From Sambucus nigra (taxonomy: Eukaryota > Streptophyta > Magnoliopsida > Dipsacales > Adoxaceae), in the NCBI GenBank assembly GCA_949130495.1, contig OX422215.1, positions 525,197,755 to 525,261,754 on the forward strand: a DNA stretch of 64,000 nt, in the 5' to 3' direction. This document shows positions 1 to 11,606 of the stretch, in pieces. Positions within the stretch are counted from its first letter, which is position 1. Every line of letters begins with the position of its first letter. The notes under the pieces are model-generated. The model had not been told where the DNA came from. It saw only the letters and a list, made by a program, of their open reading frames with translations, and searched no databases. A program made the position numbers and the translations under genes.

Positions 1-400
1 TTCGTATGCTTGGTTCTTACTCTTTTGTAGGTTCAACGTACTTGAATTGTGGAGACTATGTGCCCCGGCACACACTTGTTACGAAAACAATGAAAAAAGT
101 CACGAAAATATATTTTTCTTTATTTTACACACACTCATTCTCATGCATTTGCATTTGTTTTTCTTTTTTCTTTTATTTTCTTTTTAATTTTTTGTGAACA
201 TGCGTGTGTGTCGCTCGTTGTACATATTTTCCATTTTTTTGGTTAGTATAGGTGTAGGTATGTGCATACTTAGCCTAAGTCTATGTTATTTTATTTTATT
301 TTATATTTATTTTTTTATATATTTATACTTATATATACTATATACATACTTATATCTATTTATTTTTACATATTCTCCCCTTTTTACCCCCAATCGCATT

Positions 401-416
401 CCCCCCCCCCCCCCCC
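401..416. repeat. C16 homopolymer
   Basis: Sixteen consecutive C bases, followed by AATTTAAAAACTGG. One of three long G/C homopolymers in this window; the other two lie in a polypurine tract and an LTR. The length is likely to be unreliable. Confidence 0.9.
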
Positions 417-452
417 AATTTAAAAACTGGTGGCAGTAGGCTTTTTACTGCT

Positions 453-501
453 TGATCGATCGATCGATGCCTAAGGGTCGATCGATCGATCGACCAGTAA
501 A
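453..501. repeat. Paired GATC tetranucleotide repeats
   Basis: Two runs of the self-complementary unit GATC (about 453-468 and 478-500) separated by GCCTAAGGG. They are flanked by TTTTACTG on the left and CAGTAAAA on the right, so the whole block can fold as a long hairpin. A similar block recurs inside the downstream LTR at 5009-5116. Confidence 0.8.
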
Positions 502-1115
502 AGGCCGAGGCAGGGTCTGTTTTTTCCCTTTCTCCTAATTTCTTTCCCTCTCCTCTATTCCCAATTTCGTGCCCTAATATCCCCTACCACATTTCCTTAA
601 TATTTTCAACCATTTTCTACACTTGCAAGGTATAATCCTTCCTTCTAACTTATGTATTTGTAGATTTTGGTTCAAATTTGTCATGATTTCCATGTTTTCT
701 CCAATTTTTGAAATATATTGAATGTGTGTGGTTTTGTCCCTGATTTTTTTGTGCCAACTATTTTTCTTGCTGATTATAGATTGATATCCATTCATGAACA
801 CATTTTTGATGTTGCATTGTGATTGTGTTCATGAATGGGGCTACTTTGTTGGTTCAAAATGGTATTTTTCTCCCTTGTCGCACATTGCGCACGCCAAGTG
901 TTCGCTAAAATGCCCAAAGCAGTTTTCAATCCATTTTTTGGCGTACACTTGGGTGATTTTCACTCCTTGTCGTATTCCGACAAATTTTATCGCAATGTTG
1001 AATTTTTCCCTCGGTTTTGCGCACGTGCATCCACCTTTTCAACTCGTACACTAACTAACCATTATTTGTGCTTATAATTTTTTTGTATTGCTTAATTACT
1101 GTTTTGTAGGTTGAA

Positions 1116-2264
1116 ATGGCCAATATTAAGAAATACAAGTTCACGCGGTGCATGCCTAATCGGGGCTTCGAGGGGTTTCATTGTGAGCAGGAACGAGACT
1201 GGTTTCAGGCCTATTTTCAGACATCTGAGTGAACGCTGGGTTATCATTTTGCCTGGACCCTTGATCATATACCACAGGATGCGCGAGCTTTGTTGCATCG
1301 ACAGGTATGGGAGCCCTTTCTCGCTACCAGTGGGCGCGTTAATGAAGAGATTGTTCGTATGTTTTATGCGACATTGGTAGAGGTGAGGGGGCAAGGGCCT
1401 ACTTCATATGCGGCCATGGTCCATGGAGTTCGGATACCGCTCTGCCATGTAGATTTGGGGGCTTTTATGGGTGTTCCATACCCTGCGGATCCTATCAGCT
1501 TTTTGGATGGGGATATGTTTGGCCGTGCGACGTTGATTGAGGCCCTTGCGCCGGGCGAGGAATGGAAGAAAGGTGTGTTCCGTTCGGTGGAAATGGAAGA
1601 CTTACCGAGACTTCTCCACTACATCAACGTCCACTCATTCATAGTGACGAGACCCCGATCAAAGGTTTGTCACAATCACGCAGCCTTCATCTAGACTATG
1701 CTTCATGATTTGGGCGATATCAGTTTGCCCAAAATATTTTTGGAGACGATGTTGGCGACATCCAAGGAGATCCCCTAGAGGTATTCCCTTCCTTTTCCTG
1801 CCCTCATCACAAGGATCTTCACTTCTCATGTTTGCCCAGAATATGACGCTGATCGCAAGCATGAGCCACTAGGGCTTCTCACAAAGGACAATATCTCAAA
1901 GATGTTGACTCACGCATGGGGGGAGACGGGGAACAAAAGGAAGAGGGCAGAGGCGGATGACATGGCAGGGGAAGAGGCAAAGATCAGCGGTATGGAGTAG
2001 GGTGAGGGTTCTCATGTGCCACACAGAGATTTTGATGCCCGCTTTGAGGCATTTTAGGACCAGCGCTGGGAGGAGACCCAACTCATGTGGGATACATGGG
2101 AGTCCCTCCTGGACCAGCAGCAGGACGAGCAGCGGAAGGAGTGGGCCGAGCAGAGGCAGGCGAGAGCACAGCAGAGGAATGAGTATCGGATGATGCAGGT
2201 GATGATGCGAGACCTTTACTTGCATAGACATGATTCGAACACAACGCTACCTTTTCATTTTTAG
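1116..2264 (+). pseudogene. Athila-type env-like / putative plant transposon protein (Transposase_32-like), decayed
   Basis: The reading starts at ATG 1116 (MANIKKYKFTRC) and is broken by one TGA at about 1230. It resumes in the same frame through 1290-1694 with GRVNEEIVRMFYATL and VHGVRIPLCHVDLGAFMGVP, which fits the plant family often annotated as putative plant transposon protein and found as the extra 3' gene of Athila gypsy elements. Beyond 1694 frameshifts and stops accumulate. The C-terminal part is readable again at about 2030-2264 as a Q/E/R-rich helix (LLDQQQDEQRKEWAEQRQ). The function of the family is not established; env-like is a positional label only. An acceptor-like TTTTGTAG lies six bases before the ATG. 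Non-functional as it stands. No transmembrane segment was recognised. Confidence 0.7.
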
Positions 2265-4580
2265 GATCCTTCTGATCCTAGTGGTTTCGGCCACTAGTCT
2301 ACTGGTGTAATGGGTCATTTTGGCATTTTTGGGACGGATATTATGTTGTATTTTGTATTTTTTTATTTTATTTTTATTTTTTTCTTTCTTTTTAATAGTT
2401 GTAATGTATTAAGTTGTTTTGTATGGAACTTATGAAATGAGCAATGATAATGTAGTTTGTGGTTGTTTATTGTTTGTGACCTTCCATTTTATAAAATCAA
2501 AAAGTTAACCATCAATTTACCTAGTATTTTCACTTCAGCCCCTCTATATTATTGTGAGTTGTGACATAGATTCTTTTAACTGAATACATCGGTATATATT
2601 ATTCTTATGCTTTGTACTAACTTGTTTTGCAGATTCATTTGGACTTGTACTTATGGAGATCGCTCCAAATTTGGGTAATACCATTCTTTTCCTATCTTTG
2701 TGTTGTGTTCTTTAATGGACACATTGTGGACAATGCAACATTTAAGTTAGGGGGTGTGGGATATTCTATCCATTTCACTGTTTAGTCCTTTAATTTAAAT
2801 AAAATTTAGTTACAAAGCATGTTTTTGTTAAAAATTTAAAAAATTTCAAAAAGATTTTCTTTCTTTTTTCTCCTTTGTTGGGTATTTTGCCCTTGTTTTC
2901 AATGATAAATTTTAATAATTGCCCGATCCATTAGACAATTCAACAATGCATGTTCTCGATTTTAGAATTTATTAGACTTTAGTCCTCAAATCATTAATAT
3001 TATGAATAACTTCATGAATTAAACTTTATCATGTGAGCACATGCATTTTTCTTGTTATATTGATTTGGTTTAAGATCTTTATAACTCGATAATCTTTTGT
3101 CGCATTGTATATACTTACACCGAGTGAGATTAGAGACTTATCTTCATTTGTAAGTGTATATACTATTCTTTCCTCTTTGAAAACATTACAGTCGTTGGTA
3201 ATATCTTTATTCTTTCATTGACCGTTCATTAATTGAGTTCATATATGAAATGTATTACTTGAGCATGATTTTCATATATTGTTTTGACTCGAGAATTGCG
3301 TAAACTTTTTGAAATGATCATAGGCCATATTTGTATATCACTCATATGACCTTGACCTCACCTTCTATATGTTCCTTAGTCAACCCGCTTGAGCCTAAAT
3401 ACTAGCCTTTCGTTTCATTACCCGAAATACCATAACCAACTCCAAATTGGAGTTCTATACCATACATATTACCTTACATACCCTTATTTGGATTGTTACT
3501 TGGGATTGAATGACATTGTTGTTTTGTGATGGCAATTTGAGCATAAAAAGAGTGAGAAAAGAAGAAAATGTAGTGAAAAAGAGAATGAAAAAGAGAAAGT
3601 TAAAAACGAAAGAAAAAAATGAGAAAAAGAAGAAAATAAAAAGAAAGAGAAATTTGTATATATTGTGTATAGTGTTAAATAAGCTTTGATTACTCTCGAT
3701 TGTTATATCTAATGCTCGTTTTGAAATCATTTGTCCAAGTTTGAAATTGTCCACTTTTTCCCATTATCCCGAGTTTCATCCCCAAACACCTTTGAATCCT
3801 CATATACATCCCTTTCATTTTGTACCCTAGCCTAGCCTACATTACAACCCTATTAAAGTCCTACTTGATCTTAAGTATATGTAATTCAAAGTTTTAAATA
3901 GTTTTGATAATCTATGAAAATGCATTTCGCCTCTTTTATATGTGCGGTATCCTTTCACTGAGATTATAGTTTTTACTTTCTATATAGCGTTATTCAATTG
4001 TGACATGTGCGCAGCCTAGTTTCCCTTTACATTTACTCCTTATGCCCGCATGTCCCGTTTGTTACCTCCCTGATTCAGGCGAATTAATTTGATGAGTGTA
4101 ATACCCATGAGGATTGACTTTTATGCATGCTTTGATATTTAGTATCCGAGTTATTTATGTTTTTTCCAAATCATATTTTGCGTGTGTTCACTCCCCTACC
4201 ACATGTTAAATTTTTAATTCATTGAGGTGCATTCTATAATGTTAATAATTATGAACTTTTCATGTGAATTCATTTACTTTGCTAATAACATGTTGAAATA
4301 TTGTTCGTATTGTTGAGTTTGTCGCATGTGATTGGACATATTTTGAGGAAACTTTATGATGTTTGTGGGTTTCATCCCTGAAAACGCTCACGAGACGACA
4401 CTCGTCCACTAGGGTAAGCTAGGGGTTTAACGGCTTATTGCATACGCTAAATGCAATAGTTCGCCCGCAAAAATGGCCTTATCTTTTTATTCCTTTCTTA
4501 TCCCATTTTTGTACCTATCTCCTGCTTTTGGTGTACTTGTTGTTCTTGTTGCATCCTATTTCATTGTTAGGGACTAGCAA
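2265..4580 (+). other. Long non-coding 3' region of the Athila-like element
   Basis: No gene seen. At 2741-2760 the sequence TTTAAGTTAGGGGGTGTGGG resembles the purine-rich block that commonly follows the env-like gene in Athila elements. A second version stands at 4581-4601 directly before the LTR. A purine-rich run of GAAAA/AAGAA units lies at about 3536-3662. Short ORFs here are low complexity and not believable. Confidence 0.5.
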
Positions 4581-4601
4581 TGTGTAAGTTAGGGTGGTGC
4601 G
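4581..4601 (+). promoter_or_regulatory. Polypurine tract of the Athila-like element
   Basis: TGTAAGTTAGGGTGGTGCG stands directly before the LTR start TGATAATACCCG, the place where plus-strand DNA priming occurs in LTR retrotransposons. It resembles the upstream block at 2741-2760. Confidence 0.55.
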
Positions 4602-6300
4602 TGATAATACCCGAATATTGCGTATTTCATCTGTCGAACCTACGCATTTTAGCCCCCTCGGGTACCTTAATCTCTATATTTAAGCTTGTTAACTAGACAA
4701 CCTCGTTTATATTGTTAACATGCTATATGAGGTATAATTGGGCTTTTGTAGGTACTTAGGTACTAAGAATGGAGTTCAGACGCATTCCACTAAAGTTCCA
4801 TACGCAATTGCACGTTCAATGGCAATTCGATCAATTCACAGTTTGGGAATTTAGCCCGACATCTCACGGAAGTTGTAGACCTCCTCGCAAGCTTCATGTG
4901 GCCATAAACGGTGCGCGATTCCGATTCCGAACGAAGATGTTACGGCGTTTCTATAGGACGAGGATTTCATACATGCCAAAATAGGAGGAAAATAGGAAGC
5001 TGCCTTGCTTGATCGATCGATCGATTAAAAGGATCGATCGATCGATCTTTCAGAATCTTGCCATATTTTCAGCCATCGATCGATCGACCAAAGGAGTCGA
5101 TCGATCGATCCCCTATTTTCTGCAAATATTTTCCTTTTTTTCTTTTTTCTTTTATTTTATTTCAACTTACTATATAACCCAATTTTGTTGTAATACATTC
5201 ATATACTCAGTTTTAATTAGTTTAGCCTAGGGTTTGTGGGTTTGGAGAGCTTGGCTTCATTTCTCTTTGGGTTGACAACCATATGGGTTGTGTATGTTGA
5301 ACTTTCCACTTCCATCTCCATTTATATAAGTTGCTCTTGTTTAATTAGTGCTTTATAGAGTAATTTACATGCTTTCTTAATTAGTTTGCTTGCTTTATTA
5401 CTTGCTTTCCTAGTTTAATTAGTTGTAATTTAGTTTAATCATTACGTGCCCTTAGATAATTAGGGTCGGGATGTCGTTCCGCCATTAACGGGCCCCGAGG
5501 TCCGAAAATTAGGTTTCGTACAGAATTGCGTTTAATTGAACCCGCGAGTATTAAAGTCGGATTATTACGCGTTTAACTTTCTTTGTCATGCAACGTTAGT
5601 GCTTATAGCGATAATCCGAGTTTAATCCGCGTGCGATCATTTTCTATTAATTATTTATTCACGCAAATTTGGCTTAAATTCTTTATTGTGCGAAGTTTAT
5701 GATTAATTGATAATGCTTAATTAAATTGCTCTCGAGTCAAAATTCTGACTAATAGTTATTTCGAGTCGTATGGTTGGATGATATCTCGATCCCTGCTTTT
5801 ACTTTATTTAGACTTAACTTCTCTCTTTTCTCTTATTTCCTAGCACACATCACCCTTTTACACTTTTATTCTTGGATTAATAATCTGTTATGATATATCG
5901 AACATTCTCTGTTGATTCGATACCCGACTTACCGCTATACTCACCCGTTGAGTGTAGTCGTAACTTAGGTTTTTGTATAGAGTCGGTGAGCCGAATATAA
6001 AATGACAGGCGCATAGGTTACTCTCTCGCCGATGCAAAACGCTATATGTCAAGTGATTTTGTTTATTCTCCAACACATTTTGAGGGTTCAAAACTTTATT
6101 TTTACAATTCACAAATCCCAGAATTTTTGTGTGAGTTGTTTGTGGAACCTAAAGCATAGTTTTGCTTGGAGTTTTACTGCTGAAACTAGGTGTGTTGGAA
6201 AGGTACTGGGCTGACCATAGGTTCCACTTGTAGGAGGTACTGGGGTGATCGACTGCGTGTCATAGGGAGTGCTGCAGTGTTCCTGGGCTGACGACTATAA
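4602..6300 (+). repeat. 3' LTR of the Athila-like element (right end uncertain)
   Basis: Begins TGATAATACCCGAATATTGC after a polypurine tract. Text such as CTACGCATTTTAGCCCCC and a GATC-repeat block follow, in a style usual for long Athila LTRs. The 5' partner is outside the window, so the right border cannot be fixed by comparison. Sequence resembling an LTR runs to at least about 6000 and perhaps 6300. No coding capacity is credible; the short reading at 5009-5230 that repeats D-R-S-I is only the translated GATC repeat. Confidence 0.5.
5009..5116. repeat. Four GATC runs inside the LTR
   Basis: Four blocks of repeated GATC at about 5009-5026, 5031-5047, 5074-5086 and 5098-5116, separated by short unique spacers. 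Each block is self-complementary. Confidence 0.8.
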
Positions 6301-7650
6301 ATCGACACCTGCGGGTATTTTGTAAGTCAAATTTTATTTTCACTATAATCCGATTGTAAATCGTTCCTTTACAAATTATAGTGGAAATAAATTTTTTTTT
6401 CCTGCCGGGATTTTTTCCTGAAATCTATCTTTGTCAGCTTGTTCATCGCATGATTTAATTTGATATTTGAATTGACACGTAGATGCATGTTTAGGGGATG
6501 ATTTAATTAGTATTTGGTTTGAGAGAATTTAGACATCCAATTTAATAAGTTTAAGTTGGAAATTGCGAATATCTTTCAATCAATATCGCACATGACATCT
6601 TTTCAAACACCAAACCATTTTGACCATACACTTACGATTTTTCTATATCACATCGTCATTCACTTCACCCTATCTTTCCATATTTCCCTTAGCTATATAT
6701 ATTCCAGACACCATCCACATACCATTTTTCATCACTACCATCGTTTTTGAGGAAAAAATTGTTTGAAATTGTCAACGTAAATTTTTGTCATTTGTGTTAT
6801 GAAAAGAAAAATGCATCCTAATAAAAAAAAAAGATAACAAACAAACAAACAAAAAAAATAGAAAAATAAGCAGTGGAAAAGAAAGGAAAAAAATAGAAAA
6901 GAAGAAAAAATAAGCATGCGATCATAAATTTAAAAAAATGAAAACAATAGTTATTCAAATTTAATTCCACTCTTCTCAAAAAATGAAAACAACAGTATTT
7001 ATTTTATGACCCAAATACGTTCATTTAAGTTGCTCGTTCTCAATAAAATTGGCCTTATGTTTGTATTTATTTATTTCTTAGGTCAATATGCAGTCGAAAT
7101 ATCAAATTGTGCTAACTCGACGTAATTGTGACTAAGTAGTGGTTACAAATGTTCAATGAAGAAAATTGAAGCACCTTGAAGTCAGAAGACCCCCTTTTGA
7201 GGTTTCTTAGATCATTACCGATGCCCTAAATCCTTTTTCTTTCCAAATGTAAGCCTAAACAGAGCCCAAGCCATCACTCGAGCCTCGTGTGCGTTTAGTT
7301 TGTACTTGTTTTAGATTTTATTTGAGTCGTGTATAATTTTTCAGATTTTTATGTTTTATTTGTGTACACTTAATAGTAAATACAAGGGTCCGTGATTGTG
7401 CGTTGAGTATTTTTATATTTTTTATGTAAATTTAATAGGTGTGCATAGTTATAAGATTTTTAGTTATTTTAATTTAATTATTTTTAGTTTTTATTCTATT
7501 AGTTTAGTTTAGTTTTGTTTTATTATTATTTGAGTCTTTTATTAATAGGTTAGAATTTAATTTTTAGTTTTTAATTTTAGGAGATTTTAATTTTTAGTTT
7601 TATTTATTTGATAATTTTATTTTGAGTTGTAAATATTTAAATAGTTTTTA
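6301..7650. other. AT-rich intergenic or old repeat sequence, no gene
   Basis: Low-complexity A- and T-rich stretches: an A-rich purine run near 6780-6960, and TTTAGTTTTTAATTTT repeats at about 7440-7650. The latter resume after 13550, suggesting that element A inserted into an older AT-rich repeat. Nothing coding was recognised. Confidence 0.5.
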
Positions 7651-8087
7651 TGAGTACAGAAAATATCACAATAGAGAAATCCACGAAAACAATCACAAAA
7701 GGTAGAAAATAAAGATCACACACAACAATGATATACGTGGTTCGACAACTTGACTATGTCCACGGCTATCTTACTGTTTATATTAAGTGCCTCTCAAGAT
7801 TTTTGATTACATCCCTTTGCCCCGAATATGGCGCGGGTGCACAATTTATAGGTGAATCTTCATAGAGTTTGAGTTGAATAAGGAACTCATAATAACACAT
7901 GGATATGCCAAGGAGTACGTGATTATCTCCTTCGAGTTTTTGGTACCTGATTTGACTATATCCGTAAGTGTTCTTATATATCCAAAACACTTGTGTGAAA
8001 ATTAAGTCATGATTTAGGCCGGGTAGCTTGTTAATCCATCTGGGCTGGTCGATTACTTTCATAGACTATATTAAATTCGCTCCCACA
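7651..8087 (-). repeat. 3' LTR of element A
   Basis: On the minus strand it runs TGTGGGAGCGAATTT... to ...TGTACTCA. It matches 13119-13550 closely over its length, for example in GAGTTTGAGTTGAATAAGG and CTCATAATAACACATGGATA. It contains the conserved CGTGGTTCG...GTCCACG block (7737-7763) shared with the other Tat LTRs here. Confidence 0.85.
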
Positions 8088-8106
8088 ATTGCCCTTAAAA
8101 TCTTTG
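8088..8106 (-). promoter_or_regulatory. Polypurine tract of element A
   Basis: On the minus strand AAAGATTTTAAGGGCAAT directly precedes the LTR start TGTGGG. Position and purine content fit the plus-strand primer of an LTR element. From here to 8501 (plus strand) no gene is seen; GATATTTAAAAATT near 8268 is a possible TATA for the antisense gene. Confidence 0.55.
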
Positions 8107-8501
8107 GGCCAATAGATTTCAATCAAGTCCAATGCCGAAGGCTTGAAACAACATCCAAAAACCGACATGGCACATTTGTTATTTATGAGAGCTGATGGGG
8201 GTATGGTTGTCCTGAGGATAAATTGAAGTGGTTAGATCTTCTTAGGGAAGTGCAACTCATCATTTGAGATATTTAAAAATTATTCCTGTGTAACTTAATC
8301 GCCAGTTCACTGATTTTGGTCGTTTTTGCTCGTACTTCGTCTTTAAGCTTCCTCTCTCGTTCTTTAAATCAATATTAGAGCTTTTCCTCTTCAGTGATTC
8401 TTAAAGGATTCATTAGTACTTGTAAGTTCTAATTCTAACTTTTTCTCTGGTCCTTCTCTTCTGCGAAGTATTATGTAGCTGTAGATAGGGTTTTGTTGAT
8501 A

Positions 8502-10624
8502 ATGGTGATGTTTGCCAATAAATCCGTTTCTGAGTTTAGAAAGTGTTATAATATTCCTGACTGGGTGGATAGTGAATGTGTCCCAATTCCTCGAAACATT
8601 CGTACAATAGATGATGGTCCATGGATCCATACTTTGTTAGTTTCTCAAGGGGGTTCGACATTTCCCCCCAATCCCCTGTTTTTGAGATTCTTCAAATATT
8701 TTGGCATCGTTCCTGCTCAGTGTACTCCAAACGTTTAGAGAATTATGAATGGAGTAAACAGGATAAATGAGTTGTATGAGATAGACTTAGGGCTTGCAGA
8801 AATTTGTTATTGCTATGTCTTCTCACGCACAAAAGATGGACTCTTATATTTGAAGGCTAGGAGTACTGATAGGGTCCTAGTGGTGAATTTTCTTGAATCC
8901 CATAAAGATTACTGGTCTGAAGGTTTCGTTGCTAGGAATTGACAATATCCTCCCCAACCAAAGGGCTTAAGGTATAGGGGACCTCGGATACCTACATTTG
9001 GGGAGGAATATATAGGTTTCTAACACTTGTATTTTTCTTCTTTCTTTGTCTGCTTGTTCTTCTTAATACTTTTTTGATATTTTCTCTTGTCATTTTGCAG
9101 CTAAGAGCAAGAATTAAGAACCTGCTTCCTCTTGAACTTAGAGTTATCAATTTTTTGAAATCTTGGAGGGTTAGGGATAATCTTGGTGATGGAGAGCATC
9201 CCCGGTCGGTTTCTTGTCTGCTGCAGTATAAGAACACCACCTCCAATTCTATTATTAGGCCAGTTTACACAATCCTCAATTTGGAGGTTCCAGAGGAGGC
9301 GGTTAGTGGCCCTTCTGAACCAATTCAGCCAAAAGAAGAAGGGGAAGAAGAAAATAATAAAGATGAAGGAGAGGAAGATGAGGGTGAAGAGGAGGGATCA
9401 GAGGAAGACAGCGGGGAAGGTAGCGATGAGGGAACTAGTGAAGAAGAAGAAGAGGAAATAACTCCACCAAAAAAAAAAGTGTCTAATCATCCACGATGAT
9501 GATGACAATCTTCTATCTGATCGAATGAAGTCCCTAAAAAATAAGGACGGGAGATCCCCTATGGTTGGTGGTTCCAAGTCAGGAGCTAGGGAGAGCGAGA
9601 TGGAGAAAAAAAGAGAGAAGAAGAAGATAAAAGTAAGGAAAGAGAGAAAAATAGAGGAGGATAGAAAGGGAGAAGAAGAAAAGAAGAGGGCACAAGCCCT
9701 AAAGAACCTGTTGTGACTTCTCCCGTTGTTGTTGCTAAGGGGAGAAGTGTTGCTGACACTCCCATGCTTCCCCCAAACTATTAGAGAGGGACGTGCTCAC
9801 TGCTGATCACGAGTGGTCAATGAAGATGGGGTCTGAGCAGTTGACCCTCAAGTCCGCTTAAGGGATCGCATTGGTTCGTCCCCTTTTCTCTGCACTTATC
9901 TAATTATTTTCCCACCTTCCTGTAAACTGAATTTTGTTTCTCTTCATTTTTTCAATTTTTTTTTGATTTCACCATATTGGTGCATGGTCGAGCCGATTAG
10001 TTGAGGAGAAATGCTGAGCTGGAGAAGGCCCTAAAGAACTCTGACAAGGCTCTAGACAATGCTGAGGCTACTTTTGATCAGGAGAAGAAGAAGGCTCTAG
10101 ATTCCCTTAAGGAATAATCAGTGAAGGAGTTGCCTGACCTACAGGCAACTTATAGTCAAGTGGTTGTTGATACGTTGAAGGTGGTGAAGGTTAATAAGGA
10201 GATGGTTACCAATGTTGAGAAGCTGGAGGGAAAGGCTGTGACCGTTCGAGAGAGTGTTTACAACAAAGTCTAGGAGGCAGCATACGACGCTTTCGAACGC
10301 TAAATAGCCTATGTTCGACATGCGAGGTTTAAGAAAGGCTGGGACTAGGCCTTCATTGCGACTGGAGTCCCTACATATTTCCTGTTTACCCATCACGTAC
10401 CAGGACCAAATCCCATGGATGAAATAGAGACCATTGATCTTACTGCTGGACACTTTCATGTGGACCAAGTTACGGGTGGCCTTGTTGCGATCGTGGTTGC
10501 TAGCGATCAAGCTACCCCAACTATCGACAAAGAAAAGGGGTCAACATCTTCTGAGCAGGTGTATACTTTTGCAGTTGCTCTAGGGTTTATACTTTTTGAT
10601 CTTCTGTTGGTGTTATGTTTGTAA
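8502..10624 (+). pseudogene. Antisense gene of element A, block 1 (gypsy-type transposon domain, acidic and coiled-coil regions)
   Basis: ATG 8502 opens MVMFANKSVSEFRK. The frame is interrupted only by TAG 8736 and TGA 8940, both at places where element D has W or F, and each explained by G-to-A in a TGG. Exon 1 holds FPPNPLFLRFFKYFGIVP, which aligns with D (FPPNPFFLEFCQYFDVDP) and resembles the putative gypsy type transposon family. A likely intron, 9016-9100 (GT..TTTTGCAG, 85 nt), follows the RGPR motif. Exon 2 (9101-9499) ends in a strongly acidic E/D/G-rich tail, then a frameshift in an A run and a K/E/R-rich segment to 9716. A later exon (~10000-10560) reads as coiled coil and then RHARFKKGWD, a motif shared with D and X. 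Encoded on the strand opposite to integrase. Function unknown. Confidence 0.65.
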
Positions 10625-10749
10625 TTCCCTCCAAATTGTACCGACGTATGCCCCAATTATATTTAATGAAAAGAATTTTTTTCCTTTGTTGATGGAATTA
10701 TCTTGCTATTTATGCTCGTCAAATCTATTTCTTATTTTTTTGATTATAG

Positions 10750-11606
10750 GCCATTGATTTAGATCAGTTTTTCCTTGCGAACTCCTAACTCGAGAAGATC
10801 CTTGGGCTAAGTATCATCTTGAAGATTCGCAAGGCCTTAGTGAAGATCTGCAAATCCTAAAGGGCAAGAAATCAGTAGTACAAGGACCAATTTGAATTGG
10901 TCACTAAGCTAAAAGATAGTCTCCAAGAGATGGAGGAGGTTGGGTCCTCAATTTAAGAGGAGGTAAATGATTTGAAGACCTGACTTCTGGATACCAGCGA
11001 GGTGAATCGAGTGAGCGAGTTGATCGAGAATGAAAATGATGACCTGAAAAAATATATTGCTCGATGGAAGGAGAAAACCCCATCAGGGTCTTCTATAGTG
11101 CTGAGAGGATCTTCTTCATTGCCCAGTGGGGTAGTTCGAGCTGGACCAAAGCTCTGCAAAGAGAGGTTACTGAGCTCAAAAGATATGTTTGGCGTGCGTA
11201 TATAATTGCTTTCGGACTTCAAAGAGATGTGATAAGGCTAAGGCACTTATTTCGAAGGGGTACTCAATAGATCTGGGTAGATGTTTATGACCAAGGTTGG
11301 ACTGATGCTCCAATAAGGCTGAAGGAGGCAGAGGACCTTACCTTTACCCGGGGGTGGCTTAGTGCCTTTAAGGAATTAAAAATGCCTAAGGAGTCTAACC
11401 TGTGGTATAAATATCAGATCGACTACCCAGCCTATTGCCATTATACTTTTTTAAGGGATGATCGGTGGATCCCAATAGATGTTATTCCTGTTCATCTTCT
11501 AGAACATTATTTAAAAGATTTCGAAGAAAAGTTTGTGCCTCACCCAGATGATGGTCGGAGAGCGCGTATTGCAGATTACCTTGCTCGCCATCCTAGGCCA
11601 TCATAA
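10750..11606 (+). pseudogene. Antisense gene of element A, block 2 (coiled coil plus WIPxxxIP C-terminal domain)
   Basis: A splice-acceptor-like TTTTTTTGATTATAG ends at 10749. The reading after it (AIDLDQFF) aligns with D block 2 (MDKLDQFS). Coiled-coil stretches follow, including NRVSELIENENDDLKKYI at 11002-11061, with several stops and frameshifts. The last segment, 11382-11606, is open and contains DDRWIPIDVIPVHLLEHYL, homologous to VDWIPANIIP in element D. An AT-rich 3' end with TTTAATTTAAAGAAAAAG follows. Between blocks 1 and 2 lies a stretch ending TTTAATGAAAAG that looks like a polyadenylation region, so the blocks are either two genes or alternative 3' ends of one. No known activity. 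Confidence 0.55.

Larger units (their letters stand above)
1..1115 (+). other. Internal, non-coding part of an Athila-like gypsy element upstream of its env-like gene
   Basis: No convincing coding sequence is visible. The stretch is T-rich, holds a 16-base C run and a GATC-repeat hairpin region (listed separately), and ends in TTACTGTTTTGTAG just before the env-like reading frame. That looks like a plant 3' splice site and would suit an env-like gene expressed from a spliced subgenomic RNA. The assignment to an Athila element rests on what follows, not on this stretch. The 5' LTR, gag and pol would lie left of the window. Confidence 0.4.

Noticed and set aside
6..439. Overlapping F/Y/L-rich ORFs at the left edge
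   Set aside because: They come from T-rich low-complexity DNA; composition alone explains them.
3455..3754. Hydrophobic minus-strand ORF as a membrane protein
   Set aside because: Its F/L-rich middle is the complement of a GAAAA-rich purine run.
5009..5230. Small ORF with repeated DRSI motif
   Set aside because: It is the translated GATC repeat; no family or codon evidence.
6300..6420. TTTCCTGCCGGGATTTT as primer binding site of a following element
   Set aside because: It resembles the TTGCCGGGGA leader of Athila elements only partly, and no LTR or gag follows.
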